DNA of 64,000 bases from Arthrobacter sp. StoSoilB19. GTDB taxonomy: Bacteria > Actinomycetota > Actinomycetes > Actinomycetales > Micrococcaceae. The stretch's first letter is position 1; every line of letters starts with the position of its first letter. The position numbers and the translations under genes are program-made. Location of the stretch: NCBI RefSeq assembly GCF_019977275.1, contig NZ_AP024650.1:4216001-4280000 (forward strand), given 5' to 3'. The notes below the pieces were generated by a model. That model worked only from the letters and a program-made list of their open reading frames with translations. It ran no database searches and was not told the origin of the DNA. Positions 24,980-33,722 of the stretch are shown piece after piece.

Positions 24980-25672
24980 GTGCCGCTGGCAAAGAGACGG
25001 AGTTGGGGCGGCGGTGGCAGCGGCAGCCTGGCAGCGGCAGCAGGGTGCCTTGCGCTGCTGGTCAGCGCTTGCAGCGCCCCTCTCCCCCAACCGGAAGGGC
25101 CATCCGTGCCTGCCACCGGCGGAAATGCCGGAACCAGCGCAGCGCCGCTGGCCCTCCTTCCGGCGACGATGGAAAGCAGCCCTCCGGGGGCGGAGCAAGG
25201 AAGACCGGCCGGAAGGCCGCAAAGTACGCCCCAGGCAGCGGCACCCGCAGGTCCCCGGGCCAGCGCCGCCGCCACGGCCCCGCCGGTAACGGCCTACTTC
25301 GTGATGGTGGACGACGGCGGGAGGCACGGTATCCGCTTTGGCTGCAATGACAGCCTGGTCGCCTCCGCCCCACTGGCCGGCGCCGGGGATGGCCGGCTGA
25401 AGGCTGCAATCGCTGCGCTCCTTGACGGCGGACAGCAGGCGAATGGACTGTACAACGCGCTGGGCGGCTCCAGGCTGAAGTTCCTGTCCGGCAGCTTTGA
25501 CGGCACCACGGTCACGGTCTACCTGGCGGGCGCGCTGAAGCCCGGCGGAACCTGCGACCTTCCGCGCATAGACGCCCAGCTCACCCAGACCGCCCTTGAG
25601 GCAGTGGGTGCAGTCCGGGCTGATATCTACATCAACGGAAAGACCCTGGCGGACTCCCTGAAACTGAAGTAG
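24980..25672 (+). CDS. GerMN-domain lipoprotein
   Basis: A 230-residue exported protein. The N-terminus has positive charge (KRR), a hydrophobic stretch and a lipobox LVSAC with Cys31. Residues 32-105 are a low-complexity Pro/Ala/Ser spacer. Residues about 105-228 match the GerMN domain: LKAAIAALLDGG, SRLKFLSGSFDGTTVTVYLAG and a final IYINGKTLADS. GerMN proteins occur in spore germination and in actinobacterial lipoproteins such as LpqB; the biochemical role is unclear. The GTG start has only a weak ribosome site. It is not linked to the flanking genes. Confidence 0.8.
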   Translation: MPLAKRRSWGGGGSGSLAAAAGCLALLVSACSAPLPQPEGPSVPATGGNAGTSAAPLALLPATMESSPPGAEQGRPAGRPQSTPQAAAPAGPRASAAATAPPVTAYFVMVDDGGRHGIRFGCNDSLVASAPLAGAGDGRLKAAIAALLDGGQQANGLYNALGGSRLKFLSGSFDGTTVTVYLAGALKPGGTCDLPRIDAQLTQTALEAVGAVRADIYINGKTLADSLKLK

Positions 25673-25703
25673 CCGGCCGCCGGTAAATCAGTAATAAACA
25701 TAT

Positions 25704-25720
25704 GTTGCTTTTAGAGCAAC
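25704..25720. promoter_or_regulatory. Palindrome in the aminotransferase promoter
   Basis: GTTGCT-TTTAG-AGCAAC (6-bp arms, 5-nt centre) lies directly upstream of TATCCT (25730-25735), the likely -10 hexamer, and so would cover the -35 region. A Lrp/AsnC or MarR-type dimer would fit; no regulator is adjacent. Confidence 0.45.
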
Positions 25721-25741
25721 AACTGGCTGTATCCTGACTCT

Positions 25742-27034
25742 GTGACCCACGAGACACTTGACACCGCGGCAGGCACGCTGCCGGCGGAAGCCATTGATGC
25801 AATCGAGCGGGCGGCAACGTCGGCACACCGGCACGAGGAACTGTTCTCCGAGCGCGCGGCGAACATCCGGCAGTCGGCGGTGAGGGATGTCTTCGACATC
25901 TCCATGCGGCCCGGCTTGGTGTCGCTGGCGGGGGGAAGCCCGTACCTGCAGTCGCTCCCCCTGGACCGGCTCGCAGCCACGGCGGCGAAAATCATCGCGG
26001 AGGACGGCCTTACCGCCCTCCAGTACGGGGCCGGGCAGGGCACAGCGGAACTCCGGGCACAGATCTGCGATGTCATGGCTGCAGAAGGAATCCTGGATGC
26101 CCGTCCGCAGAACGTGGTGATCACCGCAGGTTCCCAGTCCGCCCAGGACGTTGCCACCAAGCTGTTCTGCAATCCGGGCGACGTGGTGCTGGTGGAGGAC
26201 CCCACCTACGTGGGCGCACTGAACACGTTCGAGGCATACCAGGTCCAGGTGGAAACCGTGGAGATGGACCAGTACGGCCTGGTTCCGGAACTGCTGGAGG
26301 CGCGGATCGCCGCCCTGCAGCTGGCGGGCAGGAGCATCAAGTTCCTCTACACCATCCCCAACTTCAACAATCCATCCGGCATCACCCTGGCCAGGGAACG
26401 CCGGCAGCAGGTGGTCGATATATGCCGCAGGGCGAATATCCTTGTCCTCGAGGACAACCCTTATGGCCTGCTCCGCTTCGAGGGGGAGCCCTTGGCTCCC
26501 TTACGGGCCGCAAGCCCAGACGACGTCATCTATTTGGGATCATTCTCCAAGATCTTCGCGCCCGGCCTGCGCATTGGCTGGGCCCTCGTGCCGGAGCACC
26601 TGCAGCGCCGCTACTACCTGGCCGCCGAAGCCGTGACGCTCTGCCCGCCCGCCCTGAACCAGATGCTGGTCTCGGCCTACCTGCGTGACTACGACTGGAA
26701 GGGACAGATCGAGACCTACCGCCGGCTGTACGCCGAGCGCTGCCGCGCCATGCTGGCCGCCCTCAGGGAATACATGCCCGCGGGAACCACCTGGACCAAC
26801 CCGCAGGGCGGCTTCTTCGTCTGGGTGACGCTGCCGGAGGGTGTTGATACCTACCCACTGCTGCACAAGGCGATCGATGCCGGCGTCGTGTTTATCCCCG
26901 GCGCCGCCTTCACGCCGTCGGACGAACCGTCCAACAAGCTCAGGCTCGCCTTCAGCGCCGTACCACCCGATGCCATCGCCGAGGGAGTGCGCCGGTTGGC
27001 GCCGGTGCTGCAGGAAGCCATCGCCGCGCTGTAG
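25742..27034 (+). CDS. PLP-dependent class I aminotransferase (2-aminoadipate/aromatic, LysN-Aro8 type)
   Basis: A 430-residue fold-type I aminotransferase. The PLP-binding Lys270 is in YLGSFSKIFAPGLRIGW; the cofactor-binding N and D/Y are in IPNFNNPSGITL (about 205-216) and VLEDNPYGLL (about 235-244). N-terminal SLAGGSPYLQSLP and LQYGAGQGTAELRAQI are hallmarks of the Aro8/LysN/MocR-like group. No N-terminal DNA-binding domain is present, so it is a free-standing enzyme. Substrates in this group include 2-aminoadipate, aromatic and branched amino acids. The GTG start lies 6 nt after TATCCT, so it is probably leaderless. Confidence 0.92.
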   Translation: MTHETLDTAAGTLPAEAIDAIERAATSAHRHEELFSERAANIRQSAVRDVFDISMRPGLVSLAGGSPYLQSLPLDRLAATAAKIIAEDGLTALQYGAGQGTAELRAQICDVMAAEGILDARPQNVVITAGSQSAQDVATKLFCNPGDVVLVEDPTYVGALNTFEAYQVQVETVEMDQYGLVPELLEARIAALQLAGRSIKFLYTIPNFNNPSGITLARERRQQVVDICRRANILVLEDNPYGLLRFEGEPLAPLRAASPDDVIYLGSFSKIFAPGLRIGWALVPEHLQRRYYLAAEAVTLCPPALNQMLVSAYLRDYDWKGQIETYRRLYAERCRAMLAALREYMPAGTTWTNPQGGFFVWVTLPEGVDTYPLLHKAIDAGVVFIPGAAFTPSDEPSNKLRLAFSAVPPDAIAEGVRRLAPVLQEAIAAL

Positions 27035-27077
27035 CGTAAGCCACACGAGTGCCGAAACCTAGCAAAGGAGCATGCAT

Positions 27078-27506
27078 ATGGCTGGAATCATCGTTGTAGG
27101 GGTTGACGGCAGCGAGACGGCGAAGAAGGCGGCGCAGTCAGCCAGGGACCTGGCTGCGGCCCTGGGCGCTTCCCTGCACGTCGTGTCCGCCTTCGACAGC
27201 GACCGGACCGAGGTGTTCGGCAGCGGCAGCGACCGCTGGATCGTCTCCGACGCGGACGCCGCGGAGCAGGTGGCCCGGACGGTGGCGGAATCGCTGGGCC
27301 GCGACATCACGGTGACGTATTCGGCAGCGCGCGGGCGCCCGGCCGACGCCCTCATCAAGGAAGCCATCCGCATGGACGCCAGGATCATCGTGGTGGGCAA
27401 CCGGCGCATGCACGGCATCGGGCGCGTCCTTGGCAGCGTGGCCAACAGCGTTGCCCACAACGCACCCTGCGACGTGTACATCGCCAACACCTACGACGCC
27501 GACTGA
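27078..27506 (+). CDS. Universal stress protein (UspA family)
   Basis: A single-domain 142-residue Usp protein. IIVVGVDGSETAKKAAQSARDLAAALGASLHVVSAF forms the start of the fold (residues 3-38), and VVGNRRMHGIGRVLGSVANSVAHNAPCDVYI the nucleotide segment. The usual G-2x-G-9x-G-[ST] motif is altered: GNRR has Arg where the second Gly is expected, so ATP binding is doubtful. AAAGGAG at 27064-27070 favours ATG 27078 (7-nt spacing) over the ATG at 27072 (1-nt spacing). A terminator follows at 27537-27578. Confidence 0.92.
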   Translation: MAGIIVVGVDGSETAKKAAQSARDLAAALGASLHVVSAFDSDRTEVFGSGSDRWIVSDADAAEQVARTVAESLGRDITVTYSAARGRPADALIKEAIRMDARIIVVGNRRMHGIGRVLGSVANSVAHNAPCDVYIANTYDAD

Positions 27507-27536
27507 ACCGTCAGGACCGGCCGCCGGCGTAACGCC

Positions 27537-27578
27537 GGACACTCCCCGTGGTGGTGCATGTCGCTGCGGGGGGTGTCC
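27537..27578 (+). terminator. Terminator after uspA
   Basis: GGACACTCCCCG (27537-27548) pairs with CGGGGGGTGTCC (27567-27578), 12 bp with one G-T wobble, around an 18-nt loop. It begins 30 bp after the stop and makes a translation start inside it unlikely. Confidence 0.65.
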
Positions 27579-27685
27579 GTTCTCACCGGCTGAAACCGGT
27601 TTCGCTGCGTTCTCCAACGATAAAATTGGAAAAGGCCCCAAAGGCGTGGACATTGACAAATCCACCCCCATCGAAGGGCTCCCCC

Positions 27686-28021
27686 TTGATCACCTTGCAG
27701 CGCCGGCAGCTCGTTGGCCACGACATCCTCCTGGCCCGCCACGGAAACCACATCTCCTCCATGCGCGTGGACCGGAGCAACGGCAGGGTAGTTGCGCTGC
27801 TTGACGACGGCAGCCTGGACAGCGCCCCCAACCTGATCGCGCCGGGACTCGAGCTTCCCCAGACCGTGCGGAGCGTCCTGCGCGAGGACTGGAAGCTGCT
27901 GGGCGCCTGGGCCGGGATGGCGGCCCTGATGGGCGGCCTGATGACCGCAGCCGCTGTGGTTCTGGGAACCACAGCTGATCCTGCCCTGCTTGAGGCCCTC
28001 ACGGCCTACTCCGCGTACTAG
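27686..28021 (+). CDS. Small hypothetical protein with one membrane segment
   Basis: No family was recognised. From TTG 27686 the protein has 111 residues: a basic start (LQRRQLVGHDILLARHGNHISSMRVDR), an acidic middle, and one predicted membrane helix WAGMAALMGGLMTAAAVVLG near the C-terminus, ending in a short tail. GAAGGG lies 7-8 nt before this TTG. A GTG at 27548 in the same frame would give 157 residues, but it falls inside the uspA terminator hairpin. Codon use in this part looks like the neighbours. It is convergent with the PAP2 gene. Confidence 0.5.
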   Translation: MITLQRRQLVGHDILLARHGNHISSMRVDRSNGRVVALLDDGSLDSAPNLIAPGLELPQTVRSVLREDWKLLGAWAGMAALMGGLMTAAAVVLGTTADPALLEALTAYSAY

Positions 28022-28025
28022 GCGT

Positions 28026-28643
28026 TCAGCCCACCAGCCAGCCCTGGAGCAGCCACCAGATCCCGGCCATCACCACTCCGCCAAAGAGCGAACCTGCCAC
28101 CACCTGCCCCGGGGTATGCGCCCGCAGGACAACGCGTGACCAGCCCACCGCCGGAACCAGGAGCAGCAGCGGGGCCCAGGCCGCGCCAAGCATCAGCACC
28201 AATACGACGGCGGCACAGGACACTGCAGCGGCATGGCCGCTCATTTTCCAGAACGGGCTGACGACTGCCAGCACGGCCACGCCGCCCACCACCGCCAGGA
28301 CCATGGCGGTCACGCTCTGCGGGGCGTTCACGGTGTCCAGCACCAGCAGCCCCACGGCAATGCAGGCCAGCGCCATCAGCAGCACCGGGGCGCGCTGCCT
28401 CCGGTCGCTCACATGATGGTCCGTCACCTTCCCCAGCCTGACCAGCACCAGCAGCACCACAAGCGGAAGCACGCACACAAAGAGGGCCGCCAGCGCCCCG
28501 TAACCCATGGTCCCGGGGAATCCTGCCTCCGTCAGGGGGCTGATCAACAGCTGGATGCTCACCACCACCGGCGGCTGGAAGACCTCAGTCAGCCACCTGG
28601 CGGTGTGGTTCCTGGCCCGGATTGAGCCGCTGCTTACCGTCAC
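28026..28643 (-). CDS. PAP2-superfamily membrane phosphatase
   Basis: A 205-residue membrane protein with about five helices. The three-part phosphatase signature is present in degenerate form: KVTDHHVSDRRQR (about 72-84), SGHAAAVS (about 134-141, catalytic His in SGH) and SRVVLRAHTPGQVVAG (about 168-183, Arg and nucleophile His; the usual final Asp is Gln). This fits lipid phosphatases or undecaprenyl-pyrophosphate-like enzymes. It starts 15 bp after the stop of the E2 gene on the same strand, so it is probably read through from the dehydrogenase operon. The start is GTG with AGGA upstream. Confidence 0.8.
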   Translation of the reverse strand: MTVSSGSIRARNHTARWLTEVFQPPVVVSIQLLISPLTEAGFPGTMGYGALAALFVCVLPLVVLLVLVRLGKVTDHHVSDRRQRAPVLLMALACIAVGLLVLDTVNAPQSVTAMVLAVVGGVAVLAVVSPFWKMSGHAAAVSCAAVVLVLMLGAAWAPLLLLVPAVGWSRVVLRAHTPGQVVAGSLFGGVVMAGIWWLLQGWLVG

Positions 28644-28658
28644 GTCCTGGTCCGGGCC

Positions 28659-30128
28659 CTAGTCCAGCAGAAGCGCGGGCTCTTCCAGGATGGCTGCGAC
28701 GTCGGCCATGAAGCGTGCGGACAGGTCACCATCCACCACGCGGTGGTCGAAGGATCCTCCCAAGGTGGTGATCCAGCGGGGAATCACCTCACCGTCCAGG
28801 ACCCAGGGCTTTTGCTTGATGGTTCCGAAAGCAACGATGGCCACCTCGCCCGGGTTGATGATGGGCGTGCCGGTGTCGATGCCCAGGGCACCGATGTTGG
28901 TGACGGTGAGCGTGCCGCCCTGCATCTCGGCCGGCTGGGTCTTCCCGGCCCTGGCGGTGGTGGCCAGGTTGTTCAGCGCCAGCGCCAGCTCCTTCAGGGA
29001 CAGGTCCTGGGCATTCTTGATGTTCGGGACCATCAGGCCGCGCGGGGTTGCGGCGGCAATCCCCAGGTTCATGAAGTGCTTGACATGGATTTCAGCGGTG
29101 TCGGAGTCTTCGTTGTCCACCCACGACGCGTTCACGCTGGGGTTCCGGGCCGCGGCCCAGATGACGGCTTTGGCCAGGATGAGCAGCGGCGAGACCTTGA
29201 TGCCCTCGAAGTCCCGGGAGGCCTTGAGCCGCTTGACGAATTCCATGGTGCGGCTGGCATCCACGTCCACGAAGATGCTGACGTGCGGCGCTGCGAAGGC
29301 GGATTCCACCATCGCCTTTGCGGTGGCCTTGCGGACGCCCTTGACCGGAATCCGCTCCACGCGCTGGTCCTGCGGCTTTCCGGCCTTGCCCCAGAAGCCG
29401 TCCGCCTTGTCCAGCTCGGCATCGCGCTGAGACTGGTAGCTGACCAGGTCCTCGCGCGTTACTTCACCCCGTGAACCGGTGGCAACAACATCTGCCAGGT
29501 CGATGCCCAGGTCACGGGCAATTTTCCGGACGGGCGGCTTGGCCAGGACCCGGTTGACCAGGCCCGTGATGGTGCCGCCAAGGGTAGGACGGTTGTCGAC
29601 GGCGGCGGGTTCGGTGGCGGACACTGCAGCCGGCGTGCCCGGCTGGACAGGTTCAACCTGCGGGGCATTGACCGTTACGGCAGCGGCCGGCGCCGTTTTC
29701 CGCGGGCGCCGCTTGACCGCGTCGGCCTTGGGGCCGGACCCCACCAGCGGGCCGGCGGCCGGGGCACTTCCGCCAGCGCCGCCGTCGGCCGTTGTGTCCA
29801 CTGCCGCATCCTGCGGGAGCTTGCCGTAGAGCGGCTGCACTGGTGCTTCCGGTGCACGGACGTCAGCGGGTGTGGGATCGCCGGACACGTGGTCGCTGAC
29901 GCTGATGATGGCCGTGCCGACGTCCACGGTCACCCCTTCCCCCACCAGCAGTTCGGTGACCGTCCCGGCGAACGGGGACGGCAGTTCCACGATGGACTTG
30001 GCGGTTTCGATCTCGCAGAGGACGTCATTGATGGCGACGGCGTCGCCCGGCTTGACCTTCCAGGAGACGATTTCCGCTTCGGTGAGGCCCTCGCCGACAT
30101 CGGGCAGGTTGAACTTGTTCAGGGTCAT
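28659..30128 (-). CDS. bkdC: 2-oxoacid dehydrogenase E2 component (dihydrolipoyl acyltransferase)
   Basis: A 489-residue E2. The lipoyl domain (1-80) has Lys44 in EIETAKSIVELPSP. A Pro/Ala-rich linker follows, then the peripheral subunit-binding domain (LAKPPVRKIARDLGIDLADVVATG, about 195-220) and the acyltransferase domain (about 260-489) with the catalytic SFDHRVVDGDL near the C-terminus, all residues present. Together with the two E1 genes upstream it forms the branched-chain 2-oxoacid or related dehydrogenase, transferring the acyl group to CoA. The start lies 7 bp after the E1beta stop. E3 (lipoamide dehydrogenase) is not in the window. Confidence 0.94.
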   Translation of the reverse strand: MTLNKFNLPDVGEGLTEAEIVSWKVKPGDAVAINDVLCEIETAKSIVELPSPFAGTVTELLVGEGVTVDVGTAIISVSDHVSGDPTPADVRAPEAPVQPLYGKLPQDAAVDTTADGGAGGSAPAAGPLVGSGPKADAVKRRPRKTAPAAAVTVNAPQVEPVQPGTPAAVSATEPAAVDNRPTLGGTITGLVNRVLAKPPVRKIARDLGIDLADVVATGSRGEVTREDLVSYQSQRDAELDKADGFWGKAGKPQDQRVERIPVKGVRKATAKAMVESAFAAPHVSIFVDVDASRTMEFVKRLKASRDFEGIKVSPLLILAKAVIWAAARNPSVNASWVDNEDSDTAEIHVKHFMNLGIAAATPRGLMVPNIKNAQDLSLKELALALNNLATTARAGKTQPAEMQGGTLTVTNIGALGIDTGTPIINPGEVAIVAFGTIKQKPWVLDGEVIPRWITTLGGSFDHRVVDGDLSARFMADVAAILEEPALLLD

Positions 30129-30135
30129 GGTGTCC

Positions 30136-31116
30136 TCAGTAGGAGAGGGCGCGGTCCAGCGCCTCCAGGATGCGGTCGATGTCCGGAAGGTAGTCTTCCT
30201 CCACCTTGGCAACGGGATAGGGCATGTGGAATCCGCCAACGCGGATCACCGGGGCCTCGAGCGAATGGAAGGCACGTTCACTGATGCGGGCGGCGATTTC
30301 GCCGCCGATTCCACCGAAGGTGGGCGCCTCGTGCGCCACGATCAGCCGTCCGGTCTTCTGGACGGAGGCGGTGACGGTGTCGAAATCGATCGGCGAGATG
30401 GACCGGAGGTCGATGACCTCAACGCTCCTGCCGTCCTCCGCCGCGGCGTTGGCGGCCGCAAGCGCCACGGGAACCAGCGGGCCGTAGGCAACAATGGTGG
30501 CATCAGTACCCTCACGCAGCACGTGGGCCTTGAAGGGGTCCTCCGAGGGACCCGGAGCGTCAACGTCGACGTCGCCCTTGAGCCAGTAGCGCCGCTTGGG
30601 TTCGAAGATGATCACCGGGTCCTGGCATTCCACGGCCTGCTGGATCATCCAGTAGGCGTCGTGCGGGTTGGAAGGGGTGATGATGCGCAGGCCTGCCGTG
30701 TGCGCGAACAGCGCCTCGGGGGACTCGGAGTGGTGCTCCACGGAGCCGATGCCGCCGCCGTACGGGATGCGGATGACGACGGGAACCGTAAGGTTGCCGT
30801 GGCTGCGGGCGTGCATCTTGGCCAGCTGGGTGGTGATCTGGTTGAAGCCGGGGAAGACGAAGCCGTCGAACTGGATCTCGCAGACGGGGCTGTAGCCGCG
30901 CAGGGCCAGGCCGATGGCGGTGCCGATGATGCCGGATTCGGCCAGCGGGGTGTCCACCACGCGGTCCGGGCCGAACTCGCCGATCAGCCCGTCGGTCACC
31001 CGGTACACACCACCCAGGGGACCAATGTCCTCGCCCATCAGCAGCGACTTGGGGTTTGCCGCCAGGGTGGCCCGGAGGCCCTCGTTGATGGCCTTGGCAA
31101 TGGTCATGGTGGTCAT
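30136..31116 (-). CDS. bkdB: 2-oxoacid dehydrogenase E1 beta subunit
   Basis: A 326-residue transketolase-like beta subunit. It begins MTTMTIAKAINEGLRATLAANP and holds LLMGEDIGPLGGVYRVTDGL, TPLAESGIIGTAIGLALRG (cofactor Glu in LAESG), and the C-terminal EVIDLRSISPIDFDTV typical of the family. The alpha subunit stop and this ATG overlap by one base (TGATG), so synthesis is coupled. It pairs with the alpha subunit to bind thiamine diphosphate and decarboxylate the 2-oxoacid. Confidence 0.95.
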   Translation of the reverse strand: MTTMTIAKAINEGLRATLAANPKSLLMGEDIGPLGGVYRVTDGLIGEFGPDRVVDTPLAESGIIGTAIGLALRGYSPVCEIQFDGFVFPGFNQITTQLAKMHARSHGNLTVPVVIRIPYGGGIGSVEHHSESPEALFAHTAGLRIITPSNPHDAYWMIQQAVECQDPVIIFEPKRRYWLKGDVDVDAPGPSEDPFKAHVLREGTDATIVAYGPLVPVALAAANAAAEDGRSVEVIDLRSISPIDFDTVTASVQKTGRLIVAHEAPTFGGIGGEIAARISERAFHSLEAPVIRVGGFHMPYPVAKVEEDYLPDIDRILEALDRALSY

Positions 31117-32348
31117 CAGTGGCCTGCCTTTGCTTCCTGCGCGGCGGCTTCTTCCTCGCCGGCGAATCCTGCGCTGTACTCCTCGAACCATGCCAGTTCC
31201 TCGGCCACCAGCGGATGCGCCTGGGCATAGACGTTGGCGAAGGCCTGCCGGATGTCCGGGTTTTCAAGATCATGGGCGGTGCGCCGGACATACGCGGCCA
31301 GCTCGTCGCCGTCGGCCTTGACCTTGGCGAAGAAGTCGTCGTCCGCCAGGCCTTCGGCACGCAGGTACTTCTCGAGCCGTGTCAGCGGATCCTTGGCCCG
31401 CCAGGCGTCTTCTTCCGTCGACGGGCGGTACTTCGTGGGGTCGTCGGCGGTGGTGTGCGCGCCCACCCGGTAGGTGAAGGCCTCGATCAGGACAGGTCCG
31501 TTGCCCTGGCGGGCATGCTCCAGGGCCCATTCGGTGACTGCATGCACGGCGATCACGTCGTTGCCGTCCACCCGGATCCCCGGGAAACCATAGCCCTTGG
31601 CGCGGTTGGACAGCGGAACCCGGGTCTGGACGTTGGTGGGTACGGAGATGGCCCAGTGGTTGTTCTGGCAGAAGAACACCACCGGCGCCTTGTAGGAGGA
31701 GGCGAACACCATGGACTCGTGCACGTCACCTTCCGAGCTGGCGCCGTCACCGAAGTAGGCGATGACGGCGGCGTTCGGCTGCTCGTTGGCCGCATCCGTG
31801 GCGGCGGCGAGCTTCTGGTCGCGCTGGATCCCCATCGCGTAGCCCACGGCGTGGAGGGTCTGGGCAGCCAGGACCAGGGTGTACAGGTGGAAGTTGGTGT
31901 CCTTGGGGTTCCAGCCGCCGTTGGAAACTCCGCGGAACTGGCGCAGGAGTTCGGCCAGGTCCACGTTGCGGGTCAGCGCGACGCCGTGCTCCCGGTACGT
32001 GGGGAAAATGTAGTCCTGCGGCTGGCTGGCACGGCCCGAGCCAATCTGCGCTGCCTCCTGGCCGGTCAACGGTACCCACAGTGCCAGTTGGCCCTGGCGC
32101 TGGAGGGCGGTGGCTTCAATATCGAACCGGCGGATAGCGGCCATGTCCCCATACAGCCCACGCAGGTCCTCCGGGGTCAGTTTGTCCGCGTAGCCGCTGA
32201 AGACCGGATCGCTGCCGAGCTTCCCGTCGGGGCCGAGCAGCTGCACCATCTGGGCCGCGGGCTCGCCCATGACGGCTTCAGCATCGGCTTCCCGCTGATC
32301 GTCTACCGCTGTTCCGTCGAACTCGGTGGAAGGCAGATGAGTGCCCAT
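31116..32348 (-). CDS. bkdA: 2-oxoacid dehydrogenase E1 alpha subunit (branched-chain type)
   Basis: A 410-residue E1 alpha. The thiamine-diphosphate motif is GDGASSEGDVHESMVFASSYKAPVVFFCQNN (about 203-233). The phosphorylation-loop-like region YRVGAHTTADDPTKYR (about 295-310) is shared by branched-chain and pyruvate E1 alpha proteins. IFPTYREHGVAL and NVQTR segments favour the branched-chain/pyruvate-like actinobacterial type. AAGGAG sits 6 nt before the ATG. Upstream, a symmetrical element (32398-32437) is a good regulator site. Substrate assignment between branched-chain oxoacids and pyruvate is by similarity only. Confidence 0.93.
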   Translation of the reverse strand: MGTHLPSTEFDGTAVDDQREADAEAVMGEPAAQMVQLLGPDGKLGSDPVFSGYADKLTPEDLRGLYGDMAAIRRFDIEATALQRQGQLALWVPLTGQEAAQIGSGRASQPQDYIFPTYREHGVALTRNVDLAELLRQFRGVSNGGWNPKDTNFHLYTLVLAAQTLHAVGYAMGIQRDQKLAAATDAANEQPNAAVIAYFGDGASSEGDVHESMVFASSYKAPVVFFCQNNHWAISVPTNVQTRVPLSNRAKGYGFPGIRVDGNDVIAVHAVTEWALEHARQGNGPVLIEAFTYRVGAHTTADDPTKYRPSTEEDAWRAKDPLTRLEKYLRAEGLADDDFFAKVKADGDELAAYVRRTAHDLENPDIRQAFANVYAQAHPLVAEELAWFEEYSAGFAGEEEAAAQEAKAGH

Positions 32349-32397
32349 ACCGTCTCCTTGCTTGCCGCATCCGGATGCAATGCAAATGTCGCTGGGA

Positions 32398-32437
32398 TAT
32401 ATGCCTCAAAAGGAATACATTCCCTTTGCGGCATATA
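32398..32437. promoter_or_regulatory. Nested palindrome upstream of the 2-oxoacid dehydrogenase operon
   Basis: Outer arms TATATGCC (32398-32405) and GGCATATA (32430-32437) enclose inner arms GGAAT-AC-ATTCC (32412-32423). The element lies 50 bp before the E1 alpha start in an AT-rich patch. A Lrp-type regulator, known to control bkd operons in Pseudomonas, would fit, but none is encoded nearby. Confidence 0.55.
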
Positions 32438-32498
32438 CATTGGCTTACTGATCCTAACTTTATCTTCGGTAAGTAGCGGGAGGGCTACTTGTTAAGTG

Positions 32499-33617
32499 CT
32501 AGGAAGTTGCCGGTGCCTTTGTATAGTCGGCACACAACTGGAGGAACCGGGTGTTGGCCTCGGGTTCCCCGATACTGACCCGGACGCCCTCCCCGGGGAA
32601 GGCCCGCACGGAAAGGGCACGCGTCCCCGCCAGCTCCGCAAAGGCTGAACTTTCAGGACCGAGTGCCAGCCATACGAAGTTGCCCTGGGCATCCGGGACG
32701 GCCCATCCGAGCTCCTTCAGGCCGGCGGTTACCCGCGCCCGCTCGTCCACGAGCTTTTGTACCCTTTCCACAACCTGGGCGTAATTCCCAAGGGAAACAA
32801 TTGCTGCGTCCTCGGCAATTTGGGACACGGCGAACGGGGTGGCGGCAACGCGGAGGTACTGCGTCAGTTCCGGTTGGGAGACGCTGTAGCCCACCCGAAG
32901 GCCGGCCAGTCCGTGGGCTTTGGAGAAGGTCCGCAAAACCACCACGTTGGGGTATTTGCGGTAGAGGTCGATCCCCTCAACGGCGTCCTGGGCCCTGACG
33001 AACTCCTGGTAGGCCTCGTCGATGACCACCACCACGTCCGCCGGCACGGAACGGATAAAGGCTTCGGTTTCAGCAGCGCCGAGTGCCGGGCCCGTGGGAT
33101 TGTTGGGCGTGCAGAGAAGGATGACTTTGGTGCGGGCCGTTACTGCAGCCGCCATCGCTTCCAGGTCATGCCGTCCGTCCGCGGTCACGGGGATGCGCAC
33201 GCTTTCCGCACCTGCCAGGCCCACGCTGATGGGGTACGCCTCAAAGGAACGCCACGCATAGATGACCTCGTCCGCCTTGCCGTCCTCGTTCTGGCCCGCA
33301 AAGGCAGCCAGAATCTGGTTCAGTGCGCCCAAACTCCCGGCGCCGGTGACGATGTCCTCGGCGGGCACGCCAAGGAATTCCGCCAGCGCCGCGCGGAGCC
33401 TGCTGCTCAGCGGATCCGGGTACCGGTTGAAGTCCCGCTGCCGGGCGATCGCCTCGAGGACGGCCGGAATCGGGGGCAGCGGGTTCTCGTTGGACGACAG
33501 CTTGTAGCTGGCCAGCCCGCTGACGGCGGCCGGTGGCTTTCCTGCAGCGTAGCGGGGCAGCCGCTCCAGCACCGGGCGGGGTGCAATGCCGCCTGCCCTG
33601 GTCTCAGATGAGGTCAT
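32499..33617 (-). CDS. Histidinol-phosphate/aromatic aminotransferase (HisC/Pat type)
   Basis: A 372-residue class I/II aminotransferase. PLP-Lys233 is in LRTFSKAHGLAGLRVGY; cofactor contacts include NNPTGPALG (about 172-180) and VIDEAYQEF (about 198-206). The N-terminus YKLSSNENPLPPIPAVLEA is diagnostic of the HisC group. In actinobacteria a second HisC-like protein, Pat, makes phenylalanine and tyrosine; with no his genes here, Pat is as likely as HisC. TAGGCT 7 nt before the ATG suggests leaderless transcription. The gene lies upstream of the bkd operon but with 150 bp between. Confidence 0.92.
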   Translation of the reverse strand: MTSSETRAGGIAPRPVLERLPRYAAGKPPAAVSGLASYKLSSNENPLPPIPAVLEAIARQRDFNRYPDPLSSRLRAALAEFLGVPAEDIVTGAGSLGALNQILAAFAGQNEDGKADEVIYAWRSFEAYPISVGLAGAESVRIPVTADGRHDLEAMAAAVTARTKVILLCTPNNPTGPALGAAETEAFIRSVPADVVVVIDEAYQEFVRAQDAVEGIDLYRKYPNVVVLRTFSKAHGLAGLRVGYSVSQPELTQYLRVAATPFAVSQIAEDAAIVSLGNYAQVVERVQKLVDERARVTAGLKELGWAVPDAQGNFVWLALGPESSAFAELAGTRALSVRAFPGEGVRVSIGEPEANTRFLQLCADYTKAPATS

Positions 33618-33722
33618 GGCTTCTAGCCTACTTCCAAGCCCCCACGGGAATCGGGGGACCATGCACCGAAATTCAGGGCACGCTGCCGGCCGCACATCAG
33701 CACCTTGTGGAAGCATGGTGCC

